Source of the DNA: Povalibacter uvarum
Lineage (GTDB): Bacteria > Pseudomonadota > Gammaproteobacteria > Steroidobacterales > Steroidobacteraceae
Reading direction: 5' to 3'
Length of the DNA: 64,000 bases
NCBI RefSeq assembly: GCF_014202975.1
Contig: NZ_JACHHZ010000004.1
Location: forward strand, 434,001 to 498,000
The notes under the pieces are model-generated. The model saw only the letters and a list, made by a program, of their open reading frames with translations. It searched no databases and was not told the origin of the DNA. Positions within the stretch are counted from its first letter, which is position 1, and every line of letters begins with the position of its first letter. The translations under genes were made by a program, and so were the position numbers. Shown in pieces: positions 18,105-25,754 of the stretch.

Positions 18105-18115
18105 GAAGCTCATTC

Positions 18116-18173
18116 GTCATTCCCGCGAACGCGGGAATCCATCCGGATGGATCCCCGCGTTCGCGGGGATGGC
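18116..18173. repeat. Inverted pair of dRS3-like elements
   Basis: GTCATTCCCGCG..GCGGGAATCCAT (18116-18143) is followed almost directly by its inverted copy, in which the core has changed to CCCCGCG..CGCGGGG. The near-palindrome spans the gap between two unknown genes. Its right arm is open in frame with the downstream gene, so automatic gene callers may wrongly extend that gene into it. Confidence 0.85.
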
Positions 18174-18182
18174 GATGGCGGC

Positions 18183-18830
18183 ATGATTCTCCGGCGAATG
18201 CAGGAACTCCTCGCGCGGCTCTACGACGCGCCGGTAGAGCAGGACGTCGAGGACTATCTCATCCCGGACCGGGAGCGCCTCGCCGAGTTGTCGGGCGAGG
18301 AATGCCATGCCGATGAGCAGGTCGTGCTCGTCGAGAAGCGCGGCGAGGTTCGTGTCGGTGTCTATATCGATCGCAGCGTGCTCGCCCGACTGGAGCAACG
18401 CGATCCACTCGACGCATTGAGCGACGAGAACCTGCGTGACTACTGCACCGCCATCGAAGGCGTGAGTCACTTCAACTATCTGATGTGGAGTCTCGCGCGC
18501 AGCCGCAACGTGTCGCTACTGGAGCTGGAGCTGCAAGCCGACGTCGACAAGTATGCGGGCGCGGTGAAGCTGCTTACGGCACAGGAGTGCGGCCACTTTC
18601 CCGTGTTGCTGCATCGAAGGTTGTTCGACCGGGTGGGTTATCTGCCGCATCTCAACGAAGAGAGTCGCTGCCGGTATGAAGCGGCGAACCGGCATGCGGC
18701 GCGATTCTGTCGGTCGCTGGAGGAGCGGTTCCTGCGGCCGCGGCGATCGCGACCGGAGGCCTGGGTATCGGCGTTGAGACAGTTCTTTCGCAGCGGCCAG
18801 CAGGAGAAGCTGCGGCTCGCCGCGATGTGA
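18183..18830 (+). CDS. Conserved protein of unknown function
   Basis: A 215-residue soluble protein with no recognised domain. The N-terminal part (YDAPVEQDVEDYLIPDRERL) and LVEKRGEVRVGVYIDRSVL look like a conserved fold. A mid segment reads YCTAIEGVSHFNYLMWSLARS, and the C-terminus is rich in Arg. The start at 18183 is preferred to an in-frame ATG 36 bases upstream because those codons belong to the inverted repeat. It ends base-to-base against the convergent gene at 18831. Function cannot be assigned. Confidence 0.7.
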   Translation: MILRRMQELLARLYDAPVEQDVEDYLIPDRERLAELSGEECHADEQVVLVEKRGEVRVGVYIDRSVLARLEQRDPLDALSDENLRDYCTAIEGVSHFNYLMWSLARSRNVSLLELELQADVDKYAGAVKLLTAQECGHFPVLLHRRLFDRVGYLPHLNEESRCRYEAANRHAARFCRSLEERFLRPRRSRPEAWVSALRQFFRSGQQEKLRLAAM

Positions 18831-19226
18831 TCACTCGTCGTCGGAAGGCTTCTGGTCGAGTCTCTTCTTGGCCTCGATCCACTTCGACAGCTCACGCAGA
18901 TCGCGCTTCGGCTTCCATTCCTTCTTGGCGAGCATGCCGCTCTCGTAGGGGTTGTAGCCCACGCGCAGCCCTTTCGGATTCTGGCGGATCGGCGCATTGG
19001 GCGGCGGCTCGTCCTCGACGATCGACAACCCATGGTGAGAGAGTGCGCGCTTGCGCAGCTTGTCGCCCAGATCGCTGTCTTCGTTCAGCCGATCGCCCTG
19101 CCACTCGAACTGCGCATTGCCGCGCTCGTCGTGAGTGATCGTTCCCGGCGCCTCTGCCGGGGCATCGCGGCCGACCTTGCGGGGACGAAGGCGCAGGCCC
19201 AGTTTCTTGAGATCGTCTTTCAACAT
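18831..19226 (-). CDS. Small conserved protein with DERGNxxFEWQ motif
   Basis: A 131-residue, charged, cytosolic protein. Residues about 33-43 read DERGNAQFEWQ, followed about 20 residues later by LRKRALSHHGLSIVED. The same order (DERGDSVWEWQ, then LRRLEAPDLQIVE) occurs in the protein at 58973-59332, so the two are probably related. The C-terminal half contains NPYESGMLAKKEWKPKRDLRELSKWIE. It has no signal peptide and no known catalytic motif. Its stop codon abuts the stop of the convergent gene. Confidence 0.65.
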   Translation of the reverse strand: MLKDDLKKLGLRLRPRKVGRDAPAEAPGTITHDERGNAQFEWQGDRLNEDSDLGDKLRKRALSHHGLSIVEDEPPPNAPIRQNPKGLRVGYNPYESGMLAKKEWKPKRDLRELSKWIEAKKRLDQKPSDDE

Positions 19227-19363
19227 CGCAGCTGGTGGAACGAATCCGTGATGGAGTCGACGGACAGGATTCTAGGGCAGCCGCAATGCACACATTGTGT
19301 GCGGCGTCACGGGTAGCGCTCATCCGATGCCTGATGCCGGCCGCTTTGACGTAACGAGGCGTC

Positions 19364-19882
19364 TCAGCAGCGCGCCGCTGCGCGAAAAACGCCTACAAGG
19401 GACTTCGCATCCCGCAGCTCGCCGTTGCGAGCCATCTCGAGCACTTCTTCGAGCGGCTTCCAGTGCACTTCGAGGACTTCGTGCTCTTCCGGTTTCGCTG
19501 CAACGGCGCTGAGACCCGTCGCGAGATAGAGATGAATCACTTCGGTGAAGACACCGGGCGAGCTCACCAGGTCTCCAAGGCTGTCCCAGTGCGTTGCGGT
19601 GACGCCTGCTTCTTCTTCGAGCTCGCGTTGCGCTGTCTCCAGCGGCGGCTCGCGGTTGTCGATCTTTCCCGCGGGCAACTCCCACAACCATCCGTTCGCC
19701 GCGTGCCTGAACTGTCGCAGCAGACAGATCTCGCGACGCTCGTTGATCGCCGCGACCGCCGCGCCGCCGGGGTGATGGATGATCTCGAGATCGGCGACGT
19801 TGTCGTTGGGCAGCCTGACGCGCTCGACGTTGACTTCGATGACGCGGCCTTTGAAGACGTTTCTGGTTGAAAGGAGGGGCAT
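19364..19882 (-). CDS. Nudix hydrolase, ADP-ribose pyrophosphatase type
   Basis: A 172-residue Nudix enzyme. The Nudix box runs G-KIDNRE-x7-RELEEEAGV with every expected Glu. The upstream GGAAVAAINERREICLLRQFR and WELPAGKI are typical of the NudF/ADP-ribose diphosphatase branch, which splits ADP-ribose to AMP and ribose 5-phosphate. The ATG at 19882 is chosen; a TTG two codons earlier is possible. It follows a DUF6524-like gene on the same strand after 15 bases, so the two and the AstE-like gene behind them may be co-transcribed. Confidence 0.9.
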   Translation of the reverse strand: MPLLSTRNVFKGRVIEVNVERVRLPNDNVADLEIIHHPGGAAVAAINERREICLLRQFRHAANGWLWELPAGKIDNREPPLETAQRELEEEAGVTATHWDSLGDLVSSPGVFTEVIHLYLATGLSAVAAKPEEHEVLEVHWKPLEEVLEMARNGELRDAKSLVGVFRAAARC

Positions 19883-19897
19883 GTGCAATTCCAGTCA

Positions 19898-20320
19898 CTA
19901 CTTCTTTTCATCCACCTCATCCACCGTCGCCTGCCCCGTCCACCGTCGATACAGGTGCGACCAGGACATGCCGATGGAGAGGATGAGAGCAAGGATGATG
20001 AGACCGATCCAGGTGATGACATGGGTGTCGGAGAGGGTGACCCAGCCCCATGAAACGACCAGCCAGATGAGTGCGGCGAACAGGGCGAACGCGAGCATCA
20101 TGCCGAACACTCCGATCGACTTCAGTGTCGCGCCGAGGTACACGATCCAGGCGATGAGCAGCACGATGCCGAGAACGATTTCGAGCGGCGTCACGTGCGG
20201 GAACCCGTTCGACAGCATGTGGACGTACGAGTAGCCGCTCGGATTGAACGTCAGCAGCACGAGGGCGAGTGCGAGGGCGGCACGCAACAGGAAGCCGCTG
20301 ACATCGAGTTGTTCGTTCAT
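19898..20320 (-). CDS. DUF6524-like four-helix membrane protein
   Basis: A 140-residue inner membrane protein with four hydrophobic helices (about residues 8-27, 43-63, 68-93 and 100-120). The opening FLLRAALALALVLLTFNPSGYSY and the following WIVYLGATLKSIG are typical of the DUF6524 group; that name is recalled, not searched. The C-terminal tail is charged (DEVDEKK). No function is known for the family. It starts six bases after the stop of the AstE-like gene, indicating one operon. Confidence 0.72.
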   Translation of the reverse strand: MNEQLDVSGFLLRAALALALVLLTFNPSGYSYVHMLSNGFPHVTPLEIVLGIVLLIAWIVYLGATLKSIGVFGMMLAFALFAALIWLVVSWGWVTLSDTHVITWIGLIILALILSIGMSWSHLYRRWTGQATVDEVDEKK

Positions 20321-20326
20321 TTCAGA

Positions 20327-21499
20327 TCAGCCTCGCGGTCGGGCGTCTTCCGCCGATTCGTCGTCCTCGATCGCATCCGGACCTTCTTCGCCGCCGCCGT
20401 CGTCGGCCGTTTTCGGCGCGGTCGACTTCGAGGTTTCGATGCCGATGCGATAGGCGGCGAATCCCGGCAGCACGACCTGGTTCAGCGCCATGCCGAGGAT
20501 GCGTCCGCTGACGGGTGCGTAGATGCGGTACTGCTCATTCGACAGCGGATCGGTGACGACGCCGAGCAACTCTCCTTCGCTGACCCGCTCGCCCAGGGCG
20601 ACGTCGGAAAAGAGGATGCCGCCGTTGTCGACGCGGACCCATTTCGATGAGTAATACACGTGCTCGGGATCGCCCCAGTAGCGGCGCTGCTTGGTCATGC
20701 CCAGCGCGTAGAGCAGCGTTTCGATCGCCTTCGCGCCATGCTCGACCTGCTCGGGCTGCACGCGCATCGGCTCGCCCATTTCGAAGGTCACGGAAGGAAT
20801 GCCGGCATCATTCGCTGCACGTCGCAGAGAGCCCTTGTCGCCCGAGCTTTGCAGAACGACCGTGGCGCCGAAGGCGCGCGTCATGCGAGTGACCTGCGCA
20901 GAACGCAGGTCGGCGCGTACCTGCGGGAGATTCGTGCGATTGAGCGAGCCGGTGTGAAGGTCGATGAGCGCCGAGCAGTGCTTCACGACTTCGGTGAACA
21001 GCGAATGCGCCATGCGCGTCGCCGAACTGCCTTTCGCATTGCCCGGGAAGTACCGGTTGAGATCGCGCCGGTCCGGCAGATACCGGGTGCCGCGATAGAA
21101 ACCCTGGATGTTGACGATGGGGACGCCGATGACGGCGCCGTTGAGCTCTTCGACATCGATGTCGTCGAGCACGCGCCGGACGACTTCGATGCCGTTCAGT
21201 TCATCGCCATGAACGGCCGCCGTAAGGCACAGCACCGGGCCTGGCCCTTTGCCGTTCAGGACGATGACGGGGACCGGCACGACGAAGCCTTCGATCGCCG
21301 TCCCACTGCTCCAGGTCAGTCGTTTGCGCGTGCCCGGGGCGATTTCCGACCCCAGCAATCGCAGCTTGCCCTTGGGCTTCAGATCGGCGGACGCCGTGGA
21401 TTGAGCGGGTTCGGCCGCCCGGCCCGTGCCGGGCGCAACGGTCGTGCACACACCGGCAACGGCCAGTAACGCGAGGAGGCGGGCTGGGCGGAAATTCAT
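20327..21499 (-). CDS. Secreted succinylglutamate desuccinylase/aspartoacylase-family protein
   Basis: A 390-residue M14-related deacylase. A signal peptide covers about residues 1-30. The zinc site appears as AAVHGDELNG (His and Glu) and later LIDLHTGS (His), with YFPGN between them. VTFEMGEP carries the probable catalytic Glu. A C-terminal beta-barrel of the kind found in AstE/AspA-like proteins follows (EGELLGVVTD, IYAPVSGRILG). The last 35 residues are acidic and probably disordered. The family removes acyl groups from amino acids or amides; the substrate is unknown. The ATG at 21499 is preferred to a GTG three codons earlier. Confidence 0.82.
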   Translation of the reverse strand: MNFRPARLLALLAVAGVCTTVAPGTGRAAEPAQSTASADLKPKGKLRLLGSEIAPGTRKRLTWSSGTAIEGFVVPVPVIVLNGKGPGPVLCLTAAVHGDELNGIEVVRRVLDDIDVEELNGAVIGVPIVNIQGFYRGTRYLPDRRDLNRYFPGNAKGSSATRMAHSLFTEVVKHCSALIDLHTGSLNRTNLPQVRADLRSAQVTRMTRAFGATVVLQSSGDKGSLRRAANDAGIPSVTFEMGEPMRVQPEQVEHGAKAIETLLYALGMTKQRRYWGDPEHVYYSSKWVRVDNGGILFSDVALGERVSEGELLGVVTDPLSNEQYRIYAPVSGRILGMALNQVVLPGFAAYRIGIETSKSTAPKTADDGGGEEGPDAIEDDESAEDARPRG

Positions 21500-21646
21500 C
21501 CACCGCACGATAGTTGAAATACCGCAGTGCGGCTACTGAGCCGCGGGCCGACGCGGGGAGGGCGATGCACGATCGTGCATCGCAAACGTCATTCGAACGC
21601 CGGATTCGAGCCCGTGCGGCGACGGGCCCGAGCTCCGATGAGCGTC

Positions 21647-21922
21647 TTACCAGCGCGGAGCCTGGCGCGGCGGGCGCGATTCGCGCTCGCGTGCTTCGTT
21701 GACTCGCAGCGGCCGGCCGCCCATGTCCATGCCATTCGTGTGTTCGATGGCCTTCTGCGCATCGGACGGCGGCATGTCGACAAAACCGAAGCCGCGCGGC
21801 CGACCGGTTTCGCGGTCGTTCACGAGCTTGACGGATTGAACGCTGCCGTACTGTTCGAAGAGCTTGCGGACTTCTGCCTCAGTGGCGCTGAACGGAAGAT
21901 TTCCCACGTAGATCGTCGTCAT
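21647..21922 (-). CDS. RRM RNA-binding protein, short form
   Basis: A 91-residue single-RRM protein with RNP2 TIYVGNLPF and RNP1 RGFGFVDM. It is a close paralogue of the protein at 16821: the segment NDRETGRPRGFGFV is identical. The Gly-rich tail is replaced by a short Arg/Pro tail (ERESRPPRQAPRW). It probably has a similar RNA-chaperone or cold-response role. The 10-mer GGCCTCGCAG lies 55 bases before its start, against 56 bases before the other RRM gene. No terminator hairpin with a U-tract was seen directly behind it. Confidence 0.93.
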   Translation of the reverse strand: MTTIYVGNLPFSATEAEVRKLFEQYGSVQSVKLVNDRETGRPRGFGFVDMPPSDAQKAIEHTNGMDMGGRPLRVNEARERESRPPRQAPRW

Positions 21923-21977
21923 CGATAGTCACTCATTATCGCGGACCGAAACAGCAGTCGCTCACCCGCCCGAGGCC

Positions 21978-21987
21978 CTGCGAGGCC
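21978..21987 (-). promoter_or_regulatory. GGCCTCGCAG leader motif shared by both RRM genes
   Basis: Read on the minus strand, this 10-mer ends 55 bases before the RRM start at 21922. The same 10-mer at 16755-16764 ends 56 bases before the other RRM start, where it forms part of the attenuator. Here GCCTCG is repeated once more just downstream, and no T-run follows, so the terminator arm is not conserved. Confidence 0.45.
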
Positions 21988-22119
21988 GTCAAGGCGGAAG
22001 AGACGAGCTGCACCGTGGTCGTTCGCACAGGACTGAACAGCAAATCGTGCCAGAGGATCGGAAACGCTTGTCGCGATAGAGAGGTGGTCGCCTGAAATGC
22101 TTCAGTTGAATACGTTGTT

Positions 22120-22154
22120 GTGCTGACCGCGGGCGATACTACGTCAGCACTTTT
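22120..22154. repeat. Inverted repeat between small genes
   Basis: GTGCTGAC (22120-22127) and GTCAGCAC (22143-22150) form a perfect 8-base stem with a 15-base loop. Four T residues follow on the plus strand. No plus-strand gene ends here, so it may serve the minus-strand transcript of the 65-residue protein instead. The rest of the 339-base gap 21923-22261 contains a G-rich tract near 22237-22250 and no convincing gene. Confidence 0.6.
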
Positions 22155-22261
22155 GACCTTGCAACGGCGGGGGGCGCAGGAATCCCCGGAAAATCACCGG
22201 TTTTCTCTGCGTTTGCAAAAAGACTGACCCGGCCCCGGGGGGGGCGGGCGGGAGCTTAAGT

Positions 22262-22459
22262 TCAATCCGCGTGACGGCGCTCGGGACGCGAACGGGCAAT
22301 CCAGTGCTCGAAATTGCGCAGGTTGCCGAGGTCGCTGTCCTCGTCGTTCCAGAAGCGCAGCCAGTCCTGGAACAGCGGCGGTTCCTCGGGCCAGGTGGCC
22401 GACGGATTGCCTTGCTTCGACTGGCGGAGTCGGTCGTACAGGTTGGTGAGCGGGTCCAT
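22262..22459 (-). CDS. Small conserved protein, 65 residues
   Basis: A short acidic, tryptophan-rich protein (EEPPLFQDWLRFWNDEDSDLG, then NFEHWIA). AAGGAG lies 8 bases before the ATG, a good ribosome site that supports the gene. The stretch EDSDLGNL resembles EDSDLGDK in the protein at 18831, but the rest does not align. No domain is recognised. It stands alone between the second RRM gene and speA. Confidence 0.65.
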   Translation of the reverse strand: MDPLTNLYDRLRQSKQGNPSATWPEEPPLFQDWLRFWNDEDSDLGNLRNFEHWIARSRPERRHAD

Positions 22460-22543
22460 TGAGGGCTCCTTCGAGGATGAGGAGCATTCTGGGGTGGGCG
22501 CAAGAAGGGACTGTTGCGCGGGGATTACGGGGAGATGAAGGAG

Positions 22544-22645
22544 GCGGCGAGCGATGAGCTGCGAGCTGTGAGCCAGATTCGGAAACAGAGGCGATGAGCT
22601 TCCCGTCCTATTCCGGCTCGCGGCTCATCGCTCGCTGCTCATGGC
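22544..22645. repeat. Heptamer array with inverted arms (GCGATGA / TCATCGC)
   Basis: The left arm has four 7-base units (GCGGCGA, GCGATGA, GCTGCGA, GCTGTGA; 22544-22571). The right arm has four (TCGCGGC, TCATCGC, TCGCTGC, TCATGGC; 22618-22645). The arms are largely complementary across about 46 bases. The right arm ends three bases before the stop codon of speA, so the hairpin would form at its 3' end. Confidence 0.85.
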
Positions 22646-22648
22646 CTC

Positions 22649-24601
22649 TTATTCCCCTTCCAGATACGTATACCCCGCCAGCTCCCACTCGTAGAACCTT
22701 CTCAGCGCCTGACTTTCCTGCAGCGTCATCCGCCCTTCGCGAACGGCGCGCTCGCAATCGCGGGCGAACTGCGGGAAGAGGCGATCGACGTCGTACTGCA
22801 TGTAGCTGAGTACCTTGCCGGCGGTGTCGCCTTTCACGATTTCCTCGATCCACCAGCCGCCTTCGTCGTGCAGGCGGATGTGGACGACGTGAGTGTCGCC
22901 GAAGAGGTTGTGCAGATCGCCGAGTGTTTCCTGGTAGGCGCCGACGAGGAAGGCAGCGAGGTAGTACTCCTCGCCGGGGCGCAGCTCGTGCAGTTCGAGC
23001 GTGCGCTTCACGTCGCGATGACTCACGAAGCGGTCGATCTTGCCGTCGGAGTCGCACGTGATGTCGGCCAGCACGCCGTTGCGAGTCGGTTTCTCGTTCA
23101 GCCGGTGGATCGGCATGATCGGGAAGAGCTGGTCGATTGCCCAGCTGTCGGGCAGCGACTGGAACACCGAGAAATTGCAGAAGTACGTGTCCGACAGAAT
23201 CAGCTCGAGGCCTTCCAGCTCTTCCGGAGCGTTGTCGAGCTTGCGGCAATAGTCGCGGATGCGTGCACACGTCGCCCAGTACAGGCGCTCCGCGAGTCCG
23301 CGGAACTCGAGGCTCAGCAGGCCGAGATTGAACATCTGCAGTACCTGTTCGCGCGCCTGCACGGCATCGTGATAGCACTCGACCAGGCGTCGTTCGGAAA
23401 CGCTGCGGTACGCGACGAAGAGATCGGCGACGGGTTGCGGCAGTTCTTCCTCGCCGGTGTAGTCCTCTTCGACTCTCCCGGTGACACGGAACTGGTCGAG
23501 CGCCGATGAGCCCAGTGCATTGAAGATCAGGACGCTGTGATGCGCTGTCGTGGCGCGGCCCGATTCGCTCACGATGACCGGATGTTCGATGCCGCGCGCA
23601 TTGCAGACGCTGGCGATGCGGTACACGACGTCGCTCGCATACTCGTTCATCGTGTAGTTCATCGACGATTCGAAGTTCGTGCCGCTGCCGTCGTAGTCGA
23701 CGCCGAGACCGCCGCCGACATCGATGTACTTGAGTCCGGCGCCCATCAGCCGCAGTTCGGCGTACACGTGCGCAAGCTCGTTGATCGCGTCTTTGACACG
23801 GCGGATGTCCTGCAGCTGGCTGCCCGGATGACAGTGCACGAGCTCCAGGCAGTCGAGCATGTCGTGCTCGCGCAGGGTCTTCACGAGTTCGAGGATTTCG
23901 CTCACGAAGAGGCCGAACTTGGATTTCTCGCCAGCCGAATCGCGCCAGCGTCCTGCGCCTTCGCTCGCCAGCTTCACGCGCACACCGATTCGCGGCCGCA
24001 CCTGATATTTCTGCGAATGCTTGAGCACGAGCGCCAGTTCTTCGAAATTCTCGATCACCGGAATGATCGTGCGGCCGAGCTTGGTCGCGAGGATCACGGC
24101 TTCGATGTAGCTGTCGTCCTTGAAGCCGTTGCAGACGATCATTCGATCCGGTGCGTCTTCGGTCAGCGCCATCACCGCGAGCAGTTCCGGCTTCGAGCCG
24201 GCTTCGAGACCGAAGCTGAATTCCTTGCCGTAGCGATACACCTCTTCGACGACGAGGCGCTGCTGATTCACCTTGATCGGGAACACGGCGCAGTAGCGGT
24301 TCTTGTAGTCGTTCTCGGAAATCGCCTGGGCGAATGCGCCGTGCAACCGCTGCAGACGGTGCTTCAGGATGTCGGAAAAGCGGACGACGACCGGAGCCGT
24401 GAGGTCGCGCGCCTTCAGACCCTCGACGACTTCGCGCAGATCGATCTCGTGCGCCGAATCGCCGTCGGGTCGAACGACGACATTGCCCGCGGCGTTGATG
24501 CCGAAGTAGTGCTTGCCCCACGCGGGGACCTGATAGAGATCGAGCGAGTCCTCGATCTTCCAGTTCGAATTGGCGGCGAAGGGTTTGGGGGCGCTGTCCA
24601 T
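22649..24601 (-). CDS. speA: Biosynthetic arginine decarboxylase
   Basis: A 650-residue PLP enzyme that converts arginine to agmatine, the first step of the agmatine route to putrescine. The PLP lysine is Lys110 in VFPIKVNQQ. The TIM-barrel domain contains LELVHCHPGSQL, KYIDVGGGLGVDYDG and SESGRATTAHHSVLIF. The substrate-binding and dimer region NFSVFQSLPDSWAI is present, as is the C-terminal helical extension of SpeA-type enzymes (LHNLFGDTHVVHI). Length and order match the family. A large heptamer hairpin lies on each side. Homospermidine synthase is encoded nearby on the other strand. Confidence 0.96.
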   Translation of the reverse strand: MDSAPKPFAANSNWKIEDSLDLYQVPAWGKHYFGINAAGNVVVRPDGDSAHEIDLREVVEGLKARDLTAPVVVRFSDILKHRLQRLHGAFAQAISENDYKNRYCAVFPIKVNQQRLVVEEVYRYGKEFSFGLEAGSKPELLAVMALTEDAPDRMIVCNGFKDDSYIEAVILATKLGRTIIPVIENFEELALVLKHSQKYQVRPRIGVRVKLASEGAGRWRDSAGEKSKFGLFVSEILELVKTLREHDMLDCLELVHCHPGSQLQDIRRVKDAINELAHVYAELRLMGAGLKYIDVGGGLGVDYDGSGTNFESSMNYTMNEYASDVVYRIASVCNARGIEHPVIVSESGRATTAHHSVLIFNALGSSALDQFRVTGRVEEDYTGEEELPQPVADLFVAYRSVSERRLVECYHDAVQAREQVLQMFNLGLLSLEFRGLAERLYWATCARIRDYCRKLDNAPEELEGLELILSDTYFCNFSVFQSLPDSWAIDQLFPIMPIHRLNEKPTRNGVLADITCDSDGKIDRFVSHRDVKRTLELHELRPGEEYYLAAFLVGAYQETLGDLHNLFGDTHVVHIRLHDEGGWWIEEIVKGDTAGKVLSYMQYDVDRLFPQFARDCERAVREGRMTLQESQALRRFYEWELAGYTYLEGE

Positions 24602-24622
24602 GGGCGAAAGATTATCAGAAGG

Positions 24623-24756
24623 GGATGGCGGATAGCGGATAGCGGATAGCGGATAGCGGATAGCGGATGGCGGATAGGAAGAACGAACGCGCAGAAACTT
24701 CCTTCCGGTTTCTGCCTATCCGCTATCCGCTATCCGCTATCCGCTATCCGCTATCT
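24623..24756. repeat. Heptamer array with inverted arms (GGATAGC x8 / GCTATCC x6)
   Basis: Eight units, mostly perfect GGATAGC, occupy 24623-24678. Six units, mostly GCTATCC, occupy 24715-24756. Inside the spacer GCAGAAAC (24691-24698) pairs with GTTTCTGC (24708-24715). The whole block can fold into one very long hairpin between the start of speA and the end of the sulfurtransferase gene. The right arm overlaps the sulfurtransferase stop codon (TAG within the unit). Confidence 0.97.
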
Positions 24757-25600
24757 ACTTCTCCGTCGCGATGCCTCGCGAAGAGTCCCTGATCCATTCG
24801 CTCCACGAGCCTGCATACAGTTTCGCGCCGGGTTTGCCCGCGACTTCGAGCGCGAGCAGCAGATGACACGCAGTGACGCCGGAGCCGCACATGACGATCG
24901 TGTTGCGATCGTCGACGCCGTCCTGCGACGCCGCGAAACGCGCCCGCAATTCGCTCGCTGGCAGGAAGCGTCCCTCCGTCGTCAGATTCAGCGCAAACGG
25001 GTGATTGCGTGCGCCGGGCACATGGCCGGCCACTGGATCGATCGGCTCGACTTTTCCTGCGAACCGTTCCGGAGCACGCGCGTCGAGCAGGCGCCAATCG
25101 TTGCTGGCGACGTTAGCGGCAACTTGAGATGCATCGAGCCAGGCGCTGCGATCCGCGGCGACTGCGTAGTTGCTCGCAATGCGATGCGTCTTCTCCTGCG
25201 TCGTCGGCAGGCCCGCCGCAGTCCACGCTTTGAATCCGCCGTCGAGCACAGCGACCTTGCGGTGGCCGACCCAGCGCAGCAGCCACCAAAGTCTGGCTGC
25301 GTATGCGCCTGTATCCGCGTCGTATGCGACGACCTGAGTGTGCGGCTGCAAGCCCCAGCGTCCCAGCGTCGCCGCGAATTGCTGCGGATCCGGCAGCGGA
25401 TGGCGTCCGGTCGACGGCGTGATCGCACTGGCGAGATCGCGATCGAGGTGTGCGTACACCGCGCCCGGAATGTGGCTCGCGACATACGCCGCTTCGCCCG
25501 CCGTCGGCTGCAGGAGATCGGAACGGCAATCGACGACGAGCCAGTCGACGCGCTGCAGATGGGCGGCGAGGTCGGTCGCGGAGATCAGTGTGGAAAACAT
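24755..25600 (-). CDS. sseA: 3-mercaptopyruvate/thiosulfate sulfurtransferase
   Basis: A 281-residue protein with two rhodanese domains. The N-terminal domain carries VDCRSDL and HIPGAVYAHLDRDLA. The C-terminal domain carries the active-site loop MCGSGVTA with Cys238. The CGSGVTA sequence favours 3-mercaptopyruvate over thiosulfate as sulfur donor. The ATG at 25600 gives the normal family length; the frame is open further upstream but with no rhodanese-like sequence. Its stop codon lies inside a heptamer array. A GST gene is divergent. Confidence 0.92.
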   Translation of the reverse strand: MFSTLISATDLAAHLQRVDWLVVDCRSDLLQPTAGEAAYVASHIPGAVYAHLDRDLASAITPSTGRHPLPDPQQFAATLGRWGLQPHTQVVAYDADTGAYAARLWWLLRWVGHRKVAVLDGGFKAWTAAGLPTTQEKTHRIASNYAVAADRSAWLDASQVAANVASNDWRLLDARAPERFAGKVEPIDPVAGHVPGARNHPFALNLTTEGRFLPASELRARFAASQDGVDDRNTIVMCGSGVTACHLLLALEVAGKPGAKLYAGSWSEWIRDSSRGIATEK

Positions 25601-25717
25601 GGGCGGTACCACGGCGGATGAGGCGCAACGGCCGGAGGATGTGCGCGAATTCTGACTCCTTCCGCGCCTGCTCGCCACGCATCGGCCTTCTCCGACACGG
25701 CGACGTCGGACCTCCGC

Positions 25718-25723
25718 TACAAT
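25718..25723 (+). promoter_or_regulatory. Candidate -10 box for the GST gene
   Basis: TACAAT lies 31 bases before the GST start at 25755. No good TTGACA-like box is found at the usual distance, so the assignment is weak. Confidence 0.3.
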
Positions 25724-25754
25724 CCCGGGCAACGATCCTCGCGGCTGGGAATCT

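Noticed and set aside
22120-22154. Rho-independent terminator on the plus strand
   Set aside because: The stem is sound but only four T follow and no plus-strand transcript is expected to end here; kept as an inverted repeat only.
22608-24521. A 637-codon open frame overlapping speA in another minus-strand frame
   Set aside because: Its translation is Arg-rich without any domain. The speA frame is full-length and carries all family motifs. It is a GC-driven shadow.
24623-24756. CRISPR-like regular repeats
   Set aside because: Units are 7 bases in direct contact without unique spacers, and no cas genes are present.
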